Notes: generated from the sequence alone by a model not told the origin. A stretch of 64,000 bases of DNA from Camillea tinctor (GCA_022578605.1 MU394069.1:310001-374000), one strand, 5' to 3'; positions 48,045-60,351 are shown, numbered from the stretch's first letter. Numbers and translations are program-made.

Positions 48045-49036
48045 TTCCGCTGTTAACATACAGGGGTAGTCGTTGTCCTGCGAAGCAGATCTTCCATGAT
48101 AGATCTTTCTGGCTAGGGGTAGGGACACTTGGACTTGTAACATGTAGTTGGAGTTTACGGGTAGCATTTATGTCAATCGTGGAACCCCCCCAAAATATTA
48201 TAAACTGGTAGATAAGTACGTAACCTACATATTTTTTAAAAAAAATCTAGGGTTTTGTTATAAGGTTCACCCAGGGCATAGGAGATGGTCTAAAGTGATA
48301 AGATGCTAATGATGACACCGGTGATCGATTGACTAGAAGCTGAATGGCGATAATTGTAGAGGAGAGATCTAGCTAGGTCTCATCCGTAGGTAGAAATCCT
48401 CTCTCTTCAATGGGTGTATCTCCCATTTATCATGATAATATGAATATTCTTGCCCGCAGCAGCGCTTCTGACATGAACTGCCATGTAGCATTCTCTAGGT
48501 TAGAATATTTGTTCTCCGCATGCTTTTAACTCCGTGGATAAGTGCGTTTGCGTCTAGGATTTAAGACCTCACAAGAATTCAATAAGTCAATAACGCCCAA
48601 TATGAACCTGCCAGCCTAGTCCTATTTTTGTATCTTATACAGATGGTGATCCTCCCGCTGGAGATAATGTACTATCAGGCTAAACGCCGTTGTGGACGCT
48701 AATCCCGAGCTGACAAAAGGAGTCTTTTCTAAACTCTCATTGGGCGGGAGCTGACTCGCTCCAACACTAGCAAAGACATCTTAGCCATCTCCACTCTAGG
48801 CCGTTATTGTCCGTGTTTCTTTGTGTTCCGTGACGTGTGGGCCGCCGAGCCATAAGCAGCCCGTAAGCCGCATCGATCATGCCCGGACAGTTCTTTAAAA
48901 TGCTCAAACAACCCTTGGGTTTTCTTCTCATTCCTCTCATCAACGCAATATTAGCTTAGACTGATCCCCCATCAAAAAGCCCTCTTTCTATACACTACCC
49001 CAGTTGACACCATACAACACAAAATCGTCCATCACA
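48045..49036. other. Intergenic between the relic and the dehydrogenase
   Basis: No gene supported. The last 150 bases, with C-rich and TTCT stretches, probably serve as promoter and leader of the dehydrogenase. Confidence 0.5.
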
Positions 49037-50193
49037 ATGCCAGGCACTATAAGCTTCATAAAACAATCTTTCCCGGGCAAGCCACGGTTTACAGAGGATC
49101 ATGTTCCAGACTTGACGGGTAAGGTAAGTCGTAAAACCCATCGAAACTATCCGAGCCCACGCTTGCGCTGTAACTGCATCATCGAGCACCAATCCTAATT
49201 ACATTTACTCCCAGGTTGTCATCGTGACAGGCTCCAACACCGGATTGGGCAAGGAAGTAGCACAGATGGTGTACGCAAAGAACGCTCGGGTATATATGAT
49301 GGCGCGCAGTGAGGCCAAAACGAAATCGGCAATAAGCAGCATCCAGGCGGCCGTACCTAGCTCCAAGGGCGAGCTGATTTACATCCCCCTCGACCTTTCC
49401 GACTTGGACAAAGTCAAGATCGCTGCCAACACGTTCCTCTCCCGAGAAAAGAGCCTTCACCTTCTGATTAACAACGCGGGTGTTGGGTACCCACCCAAAG
49501 GGTCGCGCAGCGCTCAAGGCTGGGAACTTAGACTAGCCGTCAACTGCCTCGGTACATGGCTGTTCACACAGATCTTGACACCGACCGTAGTGTCAACAGC
49601 AAAGGCATCGCCTCCGAACTCAGTGCGCGTGGTCTGGGTCTCGTCGTCGGCAGCCGAAGGTGTTGACCCCAACAAATTCGTCGAAGGGCTGCCGGCCGAT
49701 AACCAGCCCGTAGCTAATGACAAGTACGAAAACAGAGGGTCTTTACCGGTCTACTGCCTCAGCAAGTTGGGCGGATACTACTACGCTGCTGAGTATGCGG
49801 CACGCCACAAAAAGGACGGCGTCGTGTCCGTCTCGTTGAATCCAGGCAACCTCGACTCAGAATTTTGGCGCGAGCAGAGTTCTATCACCACCTGCATCCT
49901 GCGGAAAACGGTCTTATACCCCCCCAAAATGGGCGCTTACACTGTGATCTTCGCCGCTCTCTCCCCCGAAGTCACTCTAGACAAATCTGGCAAATTTAGT
50001 AAGTCCCCAAGGCTTTTCCCCCGTCCGTGTTTATAGGCATCCGCTAACCGAAGACGCAGTTGCCCCGTGGGGACAGCTCTGGGAGGTGTCAAATGACCTG
50101 GTAGCTGCAACGAAGCCTAAATCAGAAAACGGCACTGAGGAGGCTGCAAAGTTTTGGAAATGGACTGAGATCCAGCTTCGCCCGTATATTTGA
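49037..50193 (+). CDS. Short-chain dehydrogenase/reductase (SDR)
   Basis: NAD(P)-dependent oxidoreductase of unknown substrate. Three exons, 49037-49123, 49215-49998 and 50060-50193, give 334 residues; introns of 91 and 61 nt. After a 29-residue lead the Rossmann fold starts with VVIVTGSNTGLGKEVA (TGxxxGxG at 34-41). Asp-Leu (IPLDLSDL) is at the adenine site, then LLINNAGVG, a conserved Asn (LAVNCLGTW), VRVVWVSSSAA with the catalytic serine, and YCLSK with the Tyr-x-x-x-Lys pair. After it SLNPGNLDSEF corresponds to the PG motif. It resembles the retinol dehydrogenase/WW-domain oxidoreductase-like fungal SDRs. Its neighbour is a broken monooxygenase, so a former small metabolic cluster is possible, but nothing else supports that. 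The stop lies only about ten bases before an LTR-like repeat. Confidence 0.92.
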
Positions 50194-50199
50194 AAGGAG

Positions 50200-50490
50200 G
50201 TTGTTGGAATACGGGGTTACCACCCACTATACGATACTACTACTACTACTACATGTATATATATATCAGGCTTACGCCCTCCCCGGACTCTCACCTGCAC
50301 TAATACACTTCATCCTTTCCTCCATCTTTTACGTCGGGATTATTCAGCAGATCCTAGTTATTAGTTCTCTTTTCTTTTGGTTTCGTCATCTTTTCCCTTT
50401 TCATCACATCGCACACATATCTCGATAATACGGATACATCGCATTGTGCCCTGAGCCCGTATGCTATAAGGAGGCTATCCTCCACACATC
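50200..50490 (+). repeat. Degenerate LTR-like repeat, copy 1
   Basis: Starts about TGTTGGAATACGGGG (50202) and ends near the stem-loop GGAGG-CTAT-CCTCC (50470-50483) plus ACACA. The core at 50330-50384 (acgtcgggattattcagcag, then atcctagttattagttctc) matches 57809-57850 of copy 2 over about 40 bases with roughly nine differences. Size, TG start and hairpin near the 3' end fit a solo LTR; target-site duplication was not found. It probably supplies the 3' untranslated region of the dehydrogenase. Confidence 0.5.
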
Positions 50491-52779
50491 TATCGTCTAA
50501 CCCCAATACTGCAGAAAGCAGGCACTAGATTATCTTGGGATGGGAAGAATACTTTCTTCTAAGTAGGTCTGGCTACTGACTTGGTTATCAAATATTAGGA
50601 TTTTGTGGTATATCTGATGAAGAACCATATTTCGCACCCATCCAACCTTTATTATTCAATCTATCATCGTATGTCGCATTATCACCAAGGTGTGCTATAC
50701 GCGTAATACGGCACATTGGATTTCATCTTCGTAGAGTAACTATAGAAGCCCTCCTACTAGAAAACCAACACAATAACTATATATACTAATAAGGATGAAA
50801 CCGAGAGGTTCCTAGTTTGAGACAGTGCTTTATATATTTAACCCCTAGATAGGACGCAACATGTTGCTGTTTCATTGCTCTGTTGTCTATCGAGGTAGGT
50901 GGTATTCTACACGGGATCGTCCCATCGGGGTACTCTTATCCCGGATTGATCGGGTTACTAATTTGTCTTAAGTTGATTTATGTATATGACCATATCAATA
51001 AGCAGCTGAACAAGGTGGGTGGGTGCTAGCACTGGGAGGCTGGCTGAATTTGCGGGGTATTCCCTGGGTGCGTTGAAAGATTTCCTGTGGGAAAGGGAGT
51101 CTGAAGGTTGGGATCTAAGAACTAGTTGCTAAGATCTGATGGTACAGGAGTTCCCGGCCAAAGAAGACCCATTTGTGTATATACATTTTACATAAGAATA
51201 TGCCATTAGTTATGTTCTTCGCACAACAACGACTGTGTGTCTTGCTAGGTAAGTATATAAAGTGTGTATCTTTCGATTCCGGACAAGAATTGACCGTTGT
51301 TAGTTTGTAATATATAACTGCAGAGGCATGTGATTCCATCCCTTCTACAACAGGTAGATAGCTGCGATACATGTAGAGTCTTAAGGAAACTCTTTTTACT
51401 AACTCGTCTTGTCTTATGAATATAATATCTATCACAGTGTTATGGTTGGCAAGGCATATATATAGACAGGTTCTTGAAGAATAAACGTGCTAACTTGCTT
51501 GTATTCTTACATTATAACTAAGTGGGTCCATGTGCCCACACTAATGCTCATAACAAGGGTTGCCCAGGTACCTTTTGTAAGACCTCGTCCTAATTAAGAA
51601 AGTAAATATAGTTGTTCGGAATGTCATGCAGTACATTAATATGGTACGGATGTCGAGGGGCAAGATATAATAAAGCAGTCCAGGGGAGAGTCTACAAGAT
51701 GTGCCAAAGCCCTTATATACATGTTCACCGTATAGTACCATAGTACCATATAATCTCACAACAAAAATGCTAGGAATGAAATCTAGGTTGACACAAAGAG
51801 AGGAAAGAAAGCAGCATACCGCAAATTGTGTGTAAATAGGTTTAGAAACTTGTGAAGTACTTTTTTCTTTTCATTATTTTTGTGACTGTTATGTCTTGTG
51901 AGTTATACAATACAGAGCCAACGACCACTATATGCAATCTTTGTTCAGAGGTCACTGACAAATTAAACATAATTCATTCTGGTGTAACTTAGGGTATTAT
52001 TTACATTTGGATTTTGTTTTCTTCTGTAGTACATATTGTATAGTTGTTAAAACCCAGACCATTTTGCACTTCAGTGCACAATGAGTACCCATAATGTATG
52101 TAGCCTTTACCAGCTTTTATCGATTCCAACTTTCAAAGGCTGGGTACTGTAAAAGCAAATTAGAAAGAAAGAACGTAGCCTCCTGGCAAATCGCCCAATG
52201 AGAAAATATGTTATTGTATTGTGACTAATGCAATATAAAAGTTTACAGTAAACAAAAAAAGTTTTCCCTAATTACACGAGCATTCAATGAAAGCAGGAGC
52301 ACAACCAAATTGTCTACCCCGATTACTTGGACACGATTAGGAATTTGGCTCAACACCAGCTTTTCCTAACTATCGCCCCATCAGCAAGCGGAACATCAAC
52401 CTTTTAATAACCATTCACTTCAGGAAAGAACATTACCCTTCTCCCTCCAAACCAATACTAGGTGATCAAAGCTTTTGGACCTAGTGGAGGCAACGGCATC
52501 ATTCACTAAACTTCTGCCATCTCTTAAGTACTTAATGGTACATAAGTAGAAGTTTGTGTTCTTTTCCTCTACTATTATTTCATTTCCAAACACTTACCCA
52601 CCCAAACCACAAGTCCTCACTACAAGTATTCTACACTTCATCATTCCCTCCCAAAAGCTGTTATTTTTCGTTATTTATTATTCGCTTAAACCCTTCTAAT
52701 AATTTCTTTGGGGAAAAGGCATCTCAACCTCATAGGAATATCTCGCGACCGGTCAGACCGAAAAAAAACCGAAGTCAAC
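50491..52779. other. AT-rich intergenic DNA upstream of the ankyrin genes
   Basis: Over 2 kb without a supported gene; frames at 51115-51435 and 51541-51759 lack motifs and are AT-rich. The stretch 52560-52779 is C/T-rich on the + strand and probably contains the leader of the first ankyrin gene; the frame is open upstream of its ATG only by chance (TTG at 52708). Confidence 0.5.
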
Positions 52780-54252
52780 ATGACGCAACTACAGACGGGG
52801 AATCATATAATTGCTTCTACAAAGAAGCGCACAATTACCAGCCTGCCGGGTCGAGCTCTGGCCGTTCTTGCTAGCCATCTGGATATTACAGACATAAGCG
52901 CTGTTGTGAAAACGTGCAAGGAGATGCAACAGGCCATGACTTGCCATTTGTATCTCAAAGATGTCAATTCAGGATATAACCGCGCGATGACATACGGTTG
53001 CATTCACGGTAATCTAGCAATTGTCACCAAGGCAGTTGAATTCGGTGCTCCTGTTAATCCAACCCTACACCCATGCTGGCCTAGAATGATGACGGGATTT
53101 CCCACTGGCTTTCTGCCCTTAACGCTTTCTATTGCCCCTGATCGCGTCAATGTGCTCCGTTTTCTCCTGGAGCATGGTGCTTCAACAACCATTACACCTT
53201 GGCATAAACATCCATTGCTTCTAGCTTTGGATCTCTACAAACATTGTCCAGTTTCAGAGCACCAAACAATAGAAATCATCATATCTTGTCTACTGAAACA
53301 CGGAGCCAGCCCCCATTCAATGGCGGGACTCATGACCCCTTTCCAGGTCGCCCTAGATGATCACGTCCCCACGCGTGCATTTCTCCGACTACTGCTAAGT
53401 TCTAATCTTCCACACCGGACATTCGATGGACGTTCACCATGGGAATATCAATTGCAACACTGCGAACTGTCCAGCGATCAAGCCGTGAGAAAGTTCTTTT
53501 TTACTTATGGCGTAAGCAAGGGCATTAAAGGACGTTGCCCAATCCCTAAATTGAAAGAAATTGTCCGATTTGGCACTAAAAGTGCATTCTATGTTCTCTA
53601 CTACCTCCTGCAGAAAGGCAAAGACCCCAATGGCCGGGATGGTGGGTTTGGTAACACTATCTGGACAATTGCCTCTAGGCTCAATGAACTAAGTTGCAAC
53701 AAAACGAATAAAGGGATCAAGTTGGGAGAAGTGGAAAGAAGAGTTCAGCAATTAATCTTCACGGAAATGATGAAGCTCCTTCTCAAGATGGGAGCAAGCC
53801 CGAATAATACAGAATACGAAAACAAAATCGGGCTTGCAAGCCCCCTCATCTTGCTCTATGCCTCAAGGCACGATTATTCAGAACTTATCAGAGAGCTACT
53901 AGCACACGGTGCTGACACTACATGTGTCGATGATAGCGGCTTTACCGCGCTTCATTGGGCCTTTAAGAAGACAACTCTAAGCATATCACGGGTGAAGATA
54001 TTGCTGGAACACGGTGCAAATGTAAATGCTCAGAACAAAGACGGCATGACACCACTCCATCAAGTCTCTTATTACCGCATTGATAGCAAGCTAAGGATGG
54101 ATTTGCTGCTGATCCTGATTGAAGCTGGTGCAGACGTCACTCTCAGAGACAACAAAGGCAATACTGCTTGCGACTTAGCCCGCCGGACGTGTGAATGGAT
54201 CTATCCATTCCTCATCGCGACTGAATGGGAAGCGCATAATCCATCTAACTAA
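52780..54252 (+). CDS. F-box-like ankyrin repeat protein, copy A
   Basis: Intronless, 490 residues from ATG at 52780. An N-terminal F-box-like helix set (SLPGRALAVLASHLDITDIS, then AVVKTCKEM) is followed by RAMTYGCIHGNLAIVTKAVEFGAPVN, the first ankyrin repeat. Further repeats include NVLRFLLEHGAST, IISCLLKHGASPH, MMKLLLKMGASPN, LIRELLAHGADTTCVDDSGFTALH, VKILLEHGANVNAQNKDGMTPLH and LLLILIEAGADVTLRDNKGNTACDLA. F-box/ANK proteins may recruit targets to an SCF ubiquitin ligase; this is inference, since the F-box is weak. It shares layout and motifs with the next gene 1.06 kb downstream on the same strand (about 52780 and 55317), suggesting tandem duplication followed by strong divergence. A GTCAACATG start context supports the chosen Met. 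Confidence 0.85.
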   Translation: MTQLQTGNHIIASTKKRTITSLPGRALAVLASHLDITDISAVVKTCKEMQQAMTCHLYLKDVNSGYNRAMTYGCIHGNLAIVTKAVEFGAPVNPTLHPCWPRMMTGFPTGFLPLTLSIAPDRVNVLRFLLEHGASTTITPWHKHPLLLALDLYKHCPVSEHQTIEIIISCLLKHGASPHSMAGLMTPFQVALDDHVPTRAFLRLLLSSNLPHRTFDGRSPWEYQLQHCELSSDQAVRKFFFTYGVSKGIKGRCPIPKLKEIVRFGTKSAFYVLYYLLQKGKDPNGRDGGFGNTIWTIASRLNELSCNKTNKGIKLGEVERRVQQLIFTEMMKLLLKMGASPNNTEYENKIGLASPLILLYASRHDYSELIRELLAHGADTTCVDDSGFTALHWAFKKTTLSISRVKILLEHGANVNAQNKDGMTPLHQVSYYRIDSKLRMDLLLILIEAGADVTLRDNKGNTACDLARRTCEWIYPFLIATEWEAHNPSN

Positions 54253-55316
54253 GATGACAGACAGTAAGGGGTCTTGGTATCATTCTGCTGTTAGTTATTA
54301 CAACACGGGGAATGGCAGTTTTGGTATTACCCCTTCTAATTTAGGGTCCCCAAAAATATACTCCTATCGTTATAGCATCATCAGTACCTAGAGATCTGAG
54401 GTTGGGATCTATAGGATCAATACACATAAGTTTGTATCGTGGATTTTTCTATCATTATGTATTCTAGCAGACGATACAGTTACACTAAATAGATTGTTCC
54501 ACAACCATATATGCATATATGACGAAAATGGGTTGAAGCGTAGCATGGTGTAGAATGCTTGCAGATAGTTATGAGTAGGTTATATGTGTTACTAACATAG
54601 CTTTCTGTTAGTTTTTGTGGTCAGTTGTTAATATTTCAGAGTAAGTGGACCACAAAGATGATACTCAGTGTTGTCACTGTATTCCTTTTTACCTTCTTAA
54701 TCTATTGACACAATCTTTAAAAACTTTCATAAGGATAGCTGGACATTGAACCCCTCCAAAACAGCCAGGCCCAAGAATTATCGCCCGATAACCTAGAAAG
54801 AACGAAACCAACAAGCACGCGTCCATCTTTCCCATTTCGTATTCTGCACACTTCTTCTCATTGGCCGAAGCGTTCCCTTCTGAAATCGTTCATGCCCCAA
54901 GAACCACAGGTACGCAAAACTCCAAGCGAACACTATCACCTTCCACACTATCTCTTTTACCAACAGTACCCATTTTCCCATTTTCCCATTTTCCCATCGT
55001 TTCTTCAAAGTGGCACACACTGACATTCGGTCCCCCATACAACAGTCATTCTCCTTTCCGCATCGTAGCCAAGGAGCCTTGCGAACAGAATTTTTTCTCT
55101 CGATCTAGTTTTTCGGCACTGTTCAGTTCTGCCACTATCACTATCTCCATCACCATCACCGTTGTTCTCGTCTGCAAATTTGCGCATTACACACATACCA
55201 TCACTTCCGACCTAGGCCTATACTGCGGCGGCATCTATTGGGAGTCTTGTTGTGTTTACAAATACTACAGTCCAATCAATTTCCTCCTCTCCTGAGACCC
55301 ATTAACCACTTGTGCC
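54253..55316. other. Spacer between the two ankyrin paralogues
   Basis: Promoter and leader of copy B. A 144-codon frame at 54861-55295 on the + strand is Ser/Thr-rich, ends just before the next ATG and looks like translated leader sequence. A 9-base minisatellite lies at 54969-54998. Confidence 0.5.
54969..54998 (+). repeat. Short CCCATTTT minisatellite
   Basis: About three and a half copies of an 8-9 base unit (CCCATTTT(C)) in the leader of the second ankyrin gene. Confidence 0.8.
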
Positions 55317-56971
55317 ATGGCTGAGTCTATTGAGGCGCGTTTGGATGATTTGGCCATCGGGCAGCCCGGAGAGGGACATTTCAATCTCGCGGGATTACCT
55401 CGAGATATTATGTTTTGCATAACCCCCTATCTCAGTATTCGCGATATTTCATCGTTGACGCGTTCTTGCAAGGGTTTTCGTAACTCGCTTAGCGAGATGC
55501 TGTATATGCGTGATCAAAGGGAGCAGGATTTCCACGCCCTGTGGTGGGCTTGTCGCTATGGGAATCTCGATGCTTTGAACAAGGCACTCGAATGGGGCAA
55601 TGTGAACTATCTTTTCTCGGCTGCCCGCTTCTTTAATCAATTCCCTTCATTAGGGTATAAGCATAGTGCAATGCTCAATGCGATTAAAGGAGCCTTTCCA
55701 GCCGTTGTAGAGGCTCTGCTCTCCAGAGGATGCGATGCTAACAGAGGAGCTGTCACCAGTAAGTTGATTATTAAGAGACATATTACGCTTTGTATCTTAT
55801 CCCAGTACACACGTCTTACTATCCTGTCTCGGAAACTTCCACTCTTCTCCTGGTGTATATAAGTTGTCTTGACATAGTGATTACTAACTCCTCCTTGTTC
55901 ACAGTACCCAATGGCAATGTTTTCCAAACAACTCTGAATCAGGCTTTCGAACAATACAAGGTTATTAATGGGATGGCTCGGATTCATATGAATCAGATAG
56001 TCAATATGCTGCTCGACGCGGGTGCCGACCCAAATGCGTATGACTATTTGATGAGAACAACGCCACTTTTAAGAGCGTTGGACGGCGAGGTACCGTTAAC
56101 GAGCTTACAAGCTCTTTTGGCGCATGGGGCGAATATTATTCAAAATAACTTAGATGAAGGAAGCGGCGTGGATTTAATTCTCAAGACTAAGCCTTGGACC
56201 CAACTGGTCCAAGACAGAACAACAAATAACGCCGAAGCATGGAAGTCTCCTTCGGGGGTCTGCGCACAAAAGTTTCGACTAATTTTGCAAGGAGTACCGA
56301 TAAACCGGCTTCGGGACAGAGGAGGCCGCCCGATAATTCTAAGCCTACTTCAATCCTATTATTTCGGAAAGACGAACGTGCTTGTGCGCGTTGCCCTCCT
56401 CTTAGGGGCCGATCCGAATAATAAATCAACAGCCGCTCTTGATCAGAGCCCTTCAACCCGTATCATAGGGTTGATACAGGAGGTCCTCCAGACCGTCCCT
56501 GTAGTCGCACGGCGAGTTCACCAGCTTGAAGAAGTACTAGAGATGCTTCTCTACGCCGGTGCCGATCCCAACGATGGTCCTATACTCCTCTCAGCCTGTC
56601 ATCTCGAACACATGGGCTCGAGCATCCCTCTCCTCCTCGCCCGCGGCGCCAGAATCGACGCTCGCGACCAATGGGGCCGCACGCCACTGCACTTGGCCTG
56701 CACACGCAGGAACCCAATCCTCGAGCACGTAGAGCTACTGCTGAACCACGGTGCCGGTCCGAACGAGACGGATCTTCAAGGGCACACGCCCCTCCATACG
56801 ATTTGCAGCATCCAAGTGGCCAACGCCGGCCAGCGGATGGCGGTAGTGCAGCTTCTGCTGCAGAGAGGTGCGCGTGGTAACGTTCGTGATGCCACGGGAA
56901 GGACGGCCTGGGAATATGCAGCGCGCCAGGGAGATATGATGACGGCGGTGTTGATCCAAGGCCTCGGGTAG
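55317..56971 (+). CDS. F-box ankyrin repeat protein, copy B
   Basis: Two exons, 55317-55758 and 55905-56971, around a 146-nt intron (branch TTACTAAC, acceptor TTCACAG), encode 502 residues. A clear F-box starts near residue 23: LAGLPRDIMFCITPYLSIRD, then ISSLTRSCKGFRNSL. ALWWACRYGNLDALNKALEWG follows, in the same position as in copy A. Ankyrin repeats continue to the C-terminus, with VNMLLDAGADPNAYD, LQALLAHGAN, ALLLGADPN, VLEMLLYAGADPN, IPLLLARGARIDARDQWGRTPLHLA, ELLLNHGAGPNETDLQGHTPLH and QLLLQRGARGNVRDATGRTAWEYA. The C-terminal third is distinctly GC-richer than the first half. An SCF adaptor role is plausible from the domain pair but unproven. Copy A lacks the intron, so it was gained or lost after duplication. 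Confidence 0.88.
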
Positions 56972-57689
56972 GCTGCGGATGGAGGTAAGGATACGACTTC
57001 TTCGGAAGTACGAAGAGGGAGGGAATGAAGAATACGGCGTATTATGGCAAGGATGGGCACGAGAGAAGTGGAAAATTCGGTGAGGTATAAGGAAGAGAGA
57101 TTTCGGGACCTGGACCGTAGGGAAACGTCAGAATATTTGCTAGTGCTTGGAGGATGAGGAGAATGAGGAAGAAAAGGAGAATTTTCTTACGGAGATACAC
57201 AATACAATGCTGACTGTTTCCCTGCCATAATGTCGTCCTTTTATGAGAACTACTGGTAACGTAATGATGCCACTCCCAGCAGAAGAGCTTTCAGGCTCTT
57301 GCGATACTTTATATTATCTAAAACAATAAGTCCACTCAGCATTTTTATCCTCTTTTTCTGTTCGTAAAATGTGAATATTGTTTCACCGCGAAGCCCCAGT
57401 ATCACTAGCCCCTACGGATTTAACAATGAGACTTTACTATATCTAATTTACAAAACGAATTCTTTCAGCCAAGTTTCAACTAGTATTTTAAGGAATGTAA
57501 TCTGAGAAGGATAACCAAGAGTATTTCAAATTTGCGAATATTGCACTGTTCATATAATTGGGATAGAAAAGGGGCATTCTACGTAGTCGTTAGCACCCCG
57601 GCACGTGATAAGTCACATGATTCAGCACCAGATAGGAGTGTGCGCATCCAACCATATGTATATTGTTAAGAAACTAGATCCTAGTTATA

Positions 57690-57985
57690 TGAGAGTTTCA
57701 TAACATACGTATACGGGTTTCGCCTTTTAAGAATGGTTTAGCAGGGTTACTTTAACTACTTAGGATTCTACCTTTGTGGTCTTAGTTGACAACTTGACTT
57801 AACCTGTTATGTCAGGATGACTCAGCAGGCCCAAGTTATTAGTTCTCCTTTTTGGTTTCACTATCATTCTCTCTCTCTTTCTCTCTCTCACATAGACACA
57901 CACACACACACACGCATATAACATAATATACCATCATGCCCAGTGCCCAGTGTGTGTCGTAGGGGGTTATCCCCCACACAACCAG
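57690..57985 (+). repeat. Degenerate LTR-like repeat, copy 2
   Basis: Shares with copy 1 an internal stretch (57809-57850, atgtcaggatgactcagcag onward, then ttattagttctc, followed by TTTTGGTTTC) and a stem-loop GGGGG-TTAT-CCCCC at 57962-57975 followed by ACACA. The middle is expanded by CT and CA dinucleotide runs. The 5' limit is uncertain (TATACGGGTTT at 57710 aligns with ATACGGGGTT of copy 1). Confidence 0.5.
57869..57914 (+). repeat. CT and CA microsatellites
   Basis: A CT-rich run (57869-57889) is followed by about ten CA units (57895-57914), inside LTR-like copy 2. Confidence 0.85.
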
Positions 57986-60124
57986 TATAAGTGCTAGAAG
58001 TTGTTCAACACGTAAAGAAAGTGCATGTTTAAAATTTATTTGAGGATCGAAGAAAACACATAGGTATGTTGGCTACTATCAGACTCAAGTCCTGGGTGCT
58101 CAATAAGTAATTAACCTATCTAGGTAGTCTTTGGTACCTATTTTATAGTGGTTTTGGTCTTCCCTGTCCCCTGAGTGGCCCCATTTTAGTGGCCTCACAG
58201 GAATATATCCACTGTATCCACAGTGCACACTGAGGCCTCTTCAATACGGGGACCCCGGACAGCGGTGCAATATGTTTTCCAAGCAATGGCAAACTCCAAA
58301 ACCCCAAACCCTTTAGTTCTTGATTTCTTTTCCTTTTCTTTTCCTTTTTTAGAAAGAAAGAAAAACTACTTAGCAGCCAAGTACCATTCATCAGTTCTTA
58401 TACCCTTACATGTAAAACAACTCCACGGTGCTTTTATAGCACTAAACTGGCTAACAAGAGCCTAGGTACAAGTTAACAGATCGTTTCCAAAACCAAATAA
58501 TAGATTATTACATATAAAGATCAAGAACCCAGAGTATCTATGGTCCCGGTGCCCGTGTAAGATGTAAACCCAACCCATGCCCGCAAATAGCACTTAATAA
58601 GAGCACCCATTATGTATTCAGCTTAGGTCCCTAGTGTTACGGTGTATTTAAATCATGAAATCTCCGTTCTAGTGTGTTGTACATAGAGGTCCCCACTACT
58701 GCAGAATTTGTATAATATCCAGATTTTAGTATTTTGTAAGGTATCGCCTACGAGAATTGTCGAGGAGCTCTCTTAGTCGAAACACTGCCGACATCTAACT
58801 ATGTATCCCAAGGATGATAGAGGGTTCATCAGAATCCACGTCTCTCTTTTAGTTATCATACAAATAGTTGCTCATCACTGATAGATATGTGTGGGGATAA
58901 TATGTAGGAAACCAAAAAAAAAAAAAAAAGATGCATCAATATTGGCACTACTTTAATTCATACATGGTGCGGCGATGGTAAAATATTCATTAGACAGAAT
59001 CCTATGTAAAAAGAAGTAACCCATTTGGAGGGCTTCATGTGATAGCTGTGCTTCATCATATGTTGGTGATTTGTAAGGTACAAAGAGGAGTGGGAGTGCA
59101 ACATATATCTCGGCTTCGTGGTTATGAGACTTACCCAGCTATTCGACCTCTTCAAGACTATATATCACCAGGCTCTAAGGCGGCTAACCGAATAGTACCC
59201 TATATCTATCCGGTGCCCTTGTTGCTTGTGGAGGTATTGAGATAAGGGTTGCTATGCAAAACGGACTTTACCTAAAGCTACCAAACATTTCAAAATCTAG
59301 GGAGCCTCGACCAACGTAGGTAAAATACTTATGCTTCAAATCACCAAGAAGAGCAAAGCATCAATAGCAAAGAACTTAAGGGAGTACGCGACTATAGCTA
59401 CTAGTAATATTTTACCGGGTGAGAATGATACAACGGTAGCTAAAGAAAACGTTTCGTGAGTCTACCCTGCAATGATATACTACAGTTAAAAGCTAATAAT
59501 TGTATCTGAAGACAAAGGTAGTAGCTACTTGTCTTCGAGCGGCCCATAAAGAAAAGAGGTAAATTAAATAAGATGGCCTTGGCTACATAATGGCGTTTAT
59601 CTGCCGATCTGAGCTTGACGACTAGTTATATCTGGTTAGGTACGCCTGTCTTGGCATTGGGTCACTACTGGGCTCTGATTCTATATTATCTAGAAAGGAT
59701 ACTAGAATTTCAGTACTAGGTATAATACCTAATGAAAAACTCCTGCCGACACTTCGTCTTGGTGTGAATGTGCGATTCGCCCCTTTTCCTGCAATTCACG
59801 GTTTGATAATCTACAGAGACCTTCATAATCCTTTACGTTATTGTTCTTTTGCAGAAAAGAGACTAAGTCTTCTATGAGGGTACCTTCTAAGATGAATGGG
59901 TAAGTCTGAGTTGACGAATAGAAACCTGAAGAAAAAAAAGAATGAACTGAAGATAGACGTTGAACAAGCCTGTTTCCCGGGGTGTCCTTTCTGGTATTAT
60001 TATGTTCTCTCTTCTTTATCTGCTAATTTACCTTTTTCTCGTTTAGATAAACTTTGGTCTCTCCAATGACGTTGCTCTACGGATACGAATACAAAGCTGT
60101 TGAGGGACACTACTTTTTTTTTTC

Positions 60125-60131
60125 TTTTTTT

Positions 60132-60162
<31 letters not shown>

Positions 60163-60351
60163 GGGCAGGGGGTTTTTGGGTTTGGGGCCCCCAAGGGGAA
60201 AAAGCCCCCGGAAAAAAGTGTAAAACAAAAATGGAAAAATAAACCCCAAAGGTANNNNNNNNNNCCTTTAATCCCACCCTCTCCCACTCTCTCTTTCTAT
60301 ACTGTGATCCGCCGCGCGCCTGGGCGGCGCCCCCCCCCCCCCCCCCCCCCC
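60125..60351. other. Assembly gap with low-quality homopolymer flanks
   Basis: A T run of 17 (60125-60141) is followed by a G run of 24 (60142-60165), ten undetermined bases at 60255-60264, and a C run of about 22 (60330-60351). Adjoining text such as GGGTTTTTGGGTTTGGGGCCCCC looks like degraded read ends. Treat all sequence here as unreliable. Confidence 0.85.

Noticed and set aside
54861..55295. A 144-codon + strand frame before the second ankyrin gene
   Set aside because: Ser/Thr/Phe-rich pyrimidine leader sequence with a minisatellite; ends next to the real ATG.
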